DNA of 64,000 bases from Acidobacteriota bacterium (GTDB lineage Bacteria > Acidobacteriota > Holophagae > Acanthopleuribacterales > Acanthopleuribacteraceae), in NCBI GenBank assembly GCA_020439745.1, contig JAGQSC010000050.1, positions 1 through 64,000 of the forward strand. The letters are read 5' to 3'. Under the pieces are notes generated by a model. That model made no database searches and was not told the origin of the DNA. It saw nothing but the letters and a program-made list of their open reading frames with translations. This document shows positions 62,604-64,000 of this stretch, piece by piece (the first letter of the stretch is position 1; each line of letters starts with the position of its first letter). The position numbers and the translations under genes were made by a program.

Positions 62604-64000
62604 GGGTTCATCCATTCATGGATCGGCACACCTGAAGCCAGAGCTTCACAAGCATCATCGCGTGCCAAATCACGCCGCGCCATGATAATGGCACGAGGAA
62701 CCACTCCAGTCTGACCGGCACAAACCGTCACCCTCTCATCGATGGACATGTCGGGCGTCAAACCCGCCGCTTGCAGGAGCACCGATTCGGCTTCTATTGA
62801 CTCCAGCTGGGCCACTTGTTGTACGATGCGTACGGCACGTAACCACAGCTTTCGGTTGCTGATCCGCAAGTCAATCATCAGGTTGCCCAAGACCTTGCCT
62901 GCCCGCACAAAGCCGAGTGACGAAATCACATTCAAGGCCCATTTCACGGTCAACAACTGCAGCCAACCATTTTCACCCATGGCCGGTTGCAAGATTGCAG
63001 TCAAATCAACGGAATCCCTGACGGTTTCCCCCAACGCAATGCAAGTACCCAAGCAGGTAGGCCGCCTGGAAAACGCAATCGATTCCGGAGGCGTGTGGGA
63101 AAGCCGGTAGTTTCGCCAGCCACCTCGAACAAATGCTCGCACATCGCTGAAAGAAGCACCAAAAGTGGGACCGCATTCGGCCGCATCCATGATTGCCGAC
63201 AATCCATAACGCCGGTCAGTCAGGTATTGAACGCCCCTACCACTCCGCAACGACTGGCCAACACTGGCAACCGTATCGCTCAAGCGATGTGCGCGCTTTA
63301 AGTATCGATCGAGCGTTTGTTCCAACGCGGACAAATCTGGTGCACTTTCGCCCAACAACCAACTCAAAAGAACCCAGGTAGCACTTCCGCCCTTCAGCCT
63401 GGTTGACCCTGTGATGGCCTCAGGTCCCAACACCGGATTCATCAACATACCCCGATCCAATTGCCTTAAGCTGACGAGGAAATCTGTGACGGTAAGCGCA
63501 CCAATCGCAATAGATGACACACTCTCAGGTGAATTAAACCCCAACACAATCACCCGTGCCCCTTGGTTGTGCATCCAGTGCGCCGCATGTAACACGTAGG
63601 GCGCCGATAATCCGCAGGTGACACCCAGCAATAAGTGCGGACCGGGCATGCGATTCATGAGCGCCTTTAGCTGTTCTACACCGGATCCTGGATTGTCTTC
63701 AGCACCCTCTTGGGCGCGGATAAGCGCCGCTGAACCGCCGGCCATCAGGAAGGCCACCCGCCGATGCTTCGACGAGAAATGATCGGTAGCCATGAATGCT
63801 ATTCGACCACTGGTGCCTGCACCCATAACCACGACGGTTCCGCCCCTGCCCCACGTCTCATGAACCCAGCCCCTACCCTCCAAGACTTGACTCATCAGTT
63901 CAGGTGATCGGAGTCCAGCACCCCAGTCAGAACCCAGCAGCTCGCTGTCGACCTCAGAAAATACTCGTATCTGTTCGGCCAAATCCATTTGATCCAGGCG
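62600..64000 (-). CDS. murQ: MurQ/GCKR-like double-SIS protein, partial at window edge
   Basis: At least 466 residues; cut at 64000. The frame is open to the edge and RLDQMDLAEQ resembles the MurQ N-terminus, so the true start is outside; an ATG at 63988 is only an internal Met. SIS1 has VVMGAGTSGRIAFMATDHF and EGAEDN. VLGPEAITGSTRLKGGSAT and, later, GNLMIDLRISNRKLWLRA match MurQ, but about 120 residues are inserted between them, as in double-SIS glucokinase-regulator-like proteins. MurQ cleaves N-acetylmuramate 6-phosphate. C-terminal lid from about 400. Confidence 0.78.
   Translation of the reverse strand, partial: RLDQMDLAEQIRVFSEVDSELLGSDWGAGLRSPELMSQVLEGRGWVHETWGRGGTVVVMGAGTSGRIAFMATDHFSSKHRRVAFLMAGGSAALIRAQEGAEDNPGSGVEQLKALMNRMPGPHLLLGVTCGLSAPYVLHAAHWMHNQGARVIVLGFNSPESVSSIAIGALTVTDFLVSLRQLDRGMLMNPVLGPEAITGSTRLKGGSATWVLLSWLLGESAPDLSALEQTLDRYLKRAHRLSDTVASVGQSLRSGRGVQYLTDRRYGLSAIMDAAECGPTFGASFSDVRAFVRGGWRNYRLSHTPPESIAFSRRPTCLGTCIALGETVRDSVDLTAILQPAMGENGWLQLLTVKWALNVISSLGFVRAGKVLGNLMIDLRISNRKLWLRAVRIVQQVAQLESIEAESVLLQAAGLTPDMSIDERVTVCAGQTGVVPRAIIMARRDLARDDACEALASGVPIHEWMNP

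Overview
The window comes from a Gram-negative, free-living bacterium. Outer-membrane, OmpA-like and periplasmic proteins, secreted M4 and M36 metalloproteases, two sigma-54 activators, an ECF sigma/anti-sigma pair, MglA-type GTPases with a Roadblock partner, a B-type succinate dehydrogenase and an orphan Hcp point to Acidobacteriota (Holophagae-like) or a deltaproteobacterial/myxobacterial relative. This is inferred from gene content only; no 16S gene is present. The DNA is dense, about half G+C by eye, and almost free of mobile DNA: one single-copy RAYT-type transposase, no IS pair, no CRISPR.

Layout. 0-3 kb: small hypotheticals, then an ECF sigma factor, a double-zinc-motif anti-sigma factor and a membrane protein. 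3-10 kb (minus): rpmB, carAB behind a structured leader, a tandem universal stress protein, a PQQ-propeller protein. 10-17.5 kb: exported hypothetical, RarD permease with a PspF-like sigma-54 activator, aldo/keto reductase, pncA-pncB NAD salvage, RAYT. 17.6-28 kb: leuS, then a secretome block (M4 protease, beta-helix protein, M36 protease). 28-41 kb (minus): an OmpA protein with reversed domain order, surface-glycan genes, rnr, an exported coiled-coil protein, sodB, a MATE transporter coupled to a histidine-phosphatase pseudoenzyme, another GT2, a CNNM-type protein. 41-47 kb: two-component NtrC/kinase pair, REC-GGDEF-EAL protein, thpR, SAM hydrolase. 47-57 kb: initiator tRNA, pckA-grx, hcp behind a sigma-54 promoter, SDR, BolA, fused AroD-AroE, sdhCAB. 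57-64 kb: MglA-like GTPase with a long tail, udk, a DnaA-box-like cluster, Roadblock/MglA pair, rmuC, a membrane zinc-ribbon protein, and a double-length MurQ/GCKR-like protein cut by the window edge.

The two most notable signals are non-coding. At 58764-58986 there are four exact copies of TGTGGAAAA (reverse of TTTTCCACA, the cyanobacterial-type DnaA box) and three one-mismatch copies in 223 bp, at a point where gene direction changes from mostly leftward to rightward: a candidate replication origin or DnaA-regulated site. At 50163-50177 a -24/-12 promoter with an upstream dyad drives an orphan hcp gene, suggesting sigma-54 control of a lone type VI tube protein. At protein level, the strongest oddity is a phosphoglycerate-mutase-fold protein that has lost both catalytic histidines and is coupled through a CTGA overlap, with a probable CTG start, to a MATE transporter.

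Starts were chosen from ribosome-binding sites. Functions are from motif recognition by eye; promoter calls are consensus matches only.
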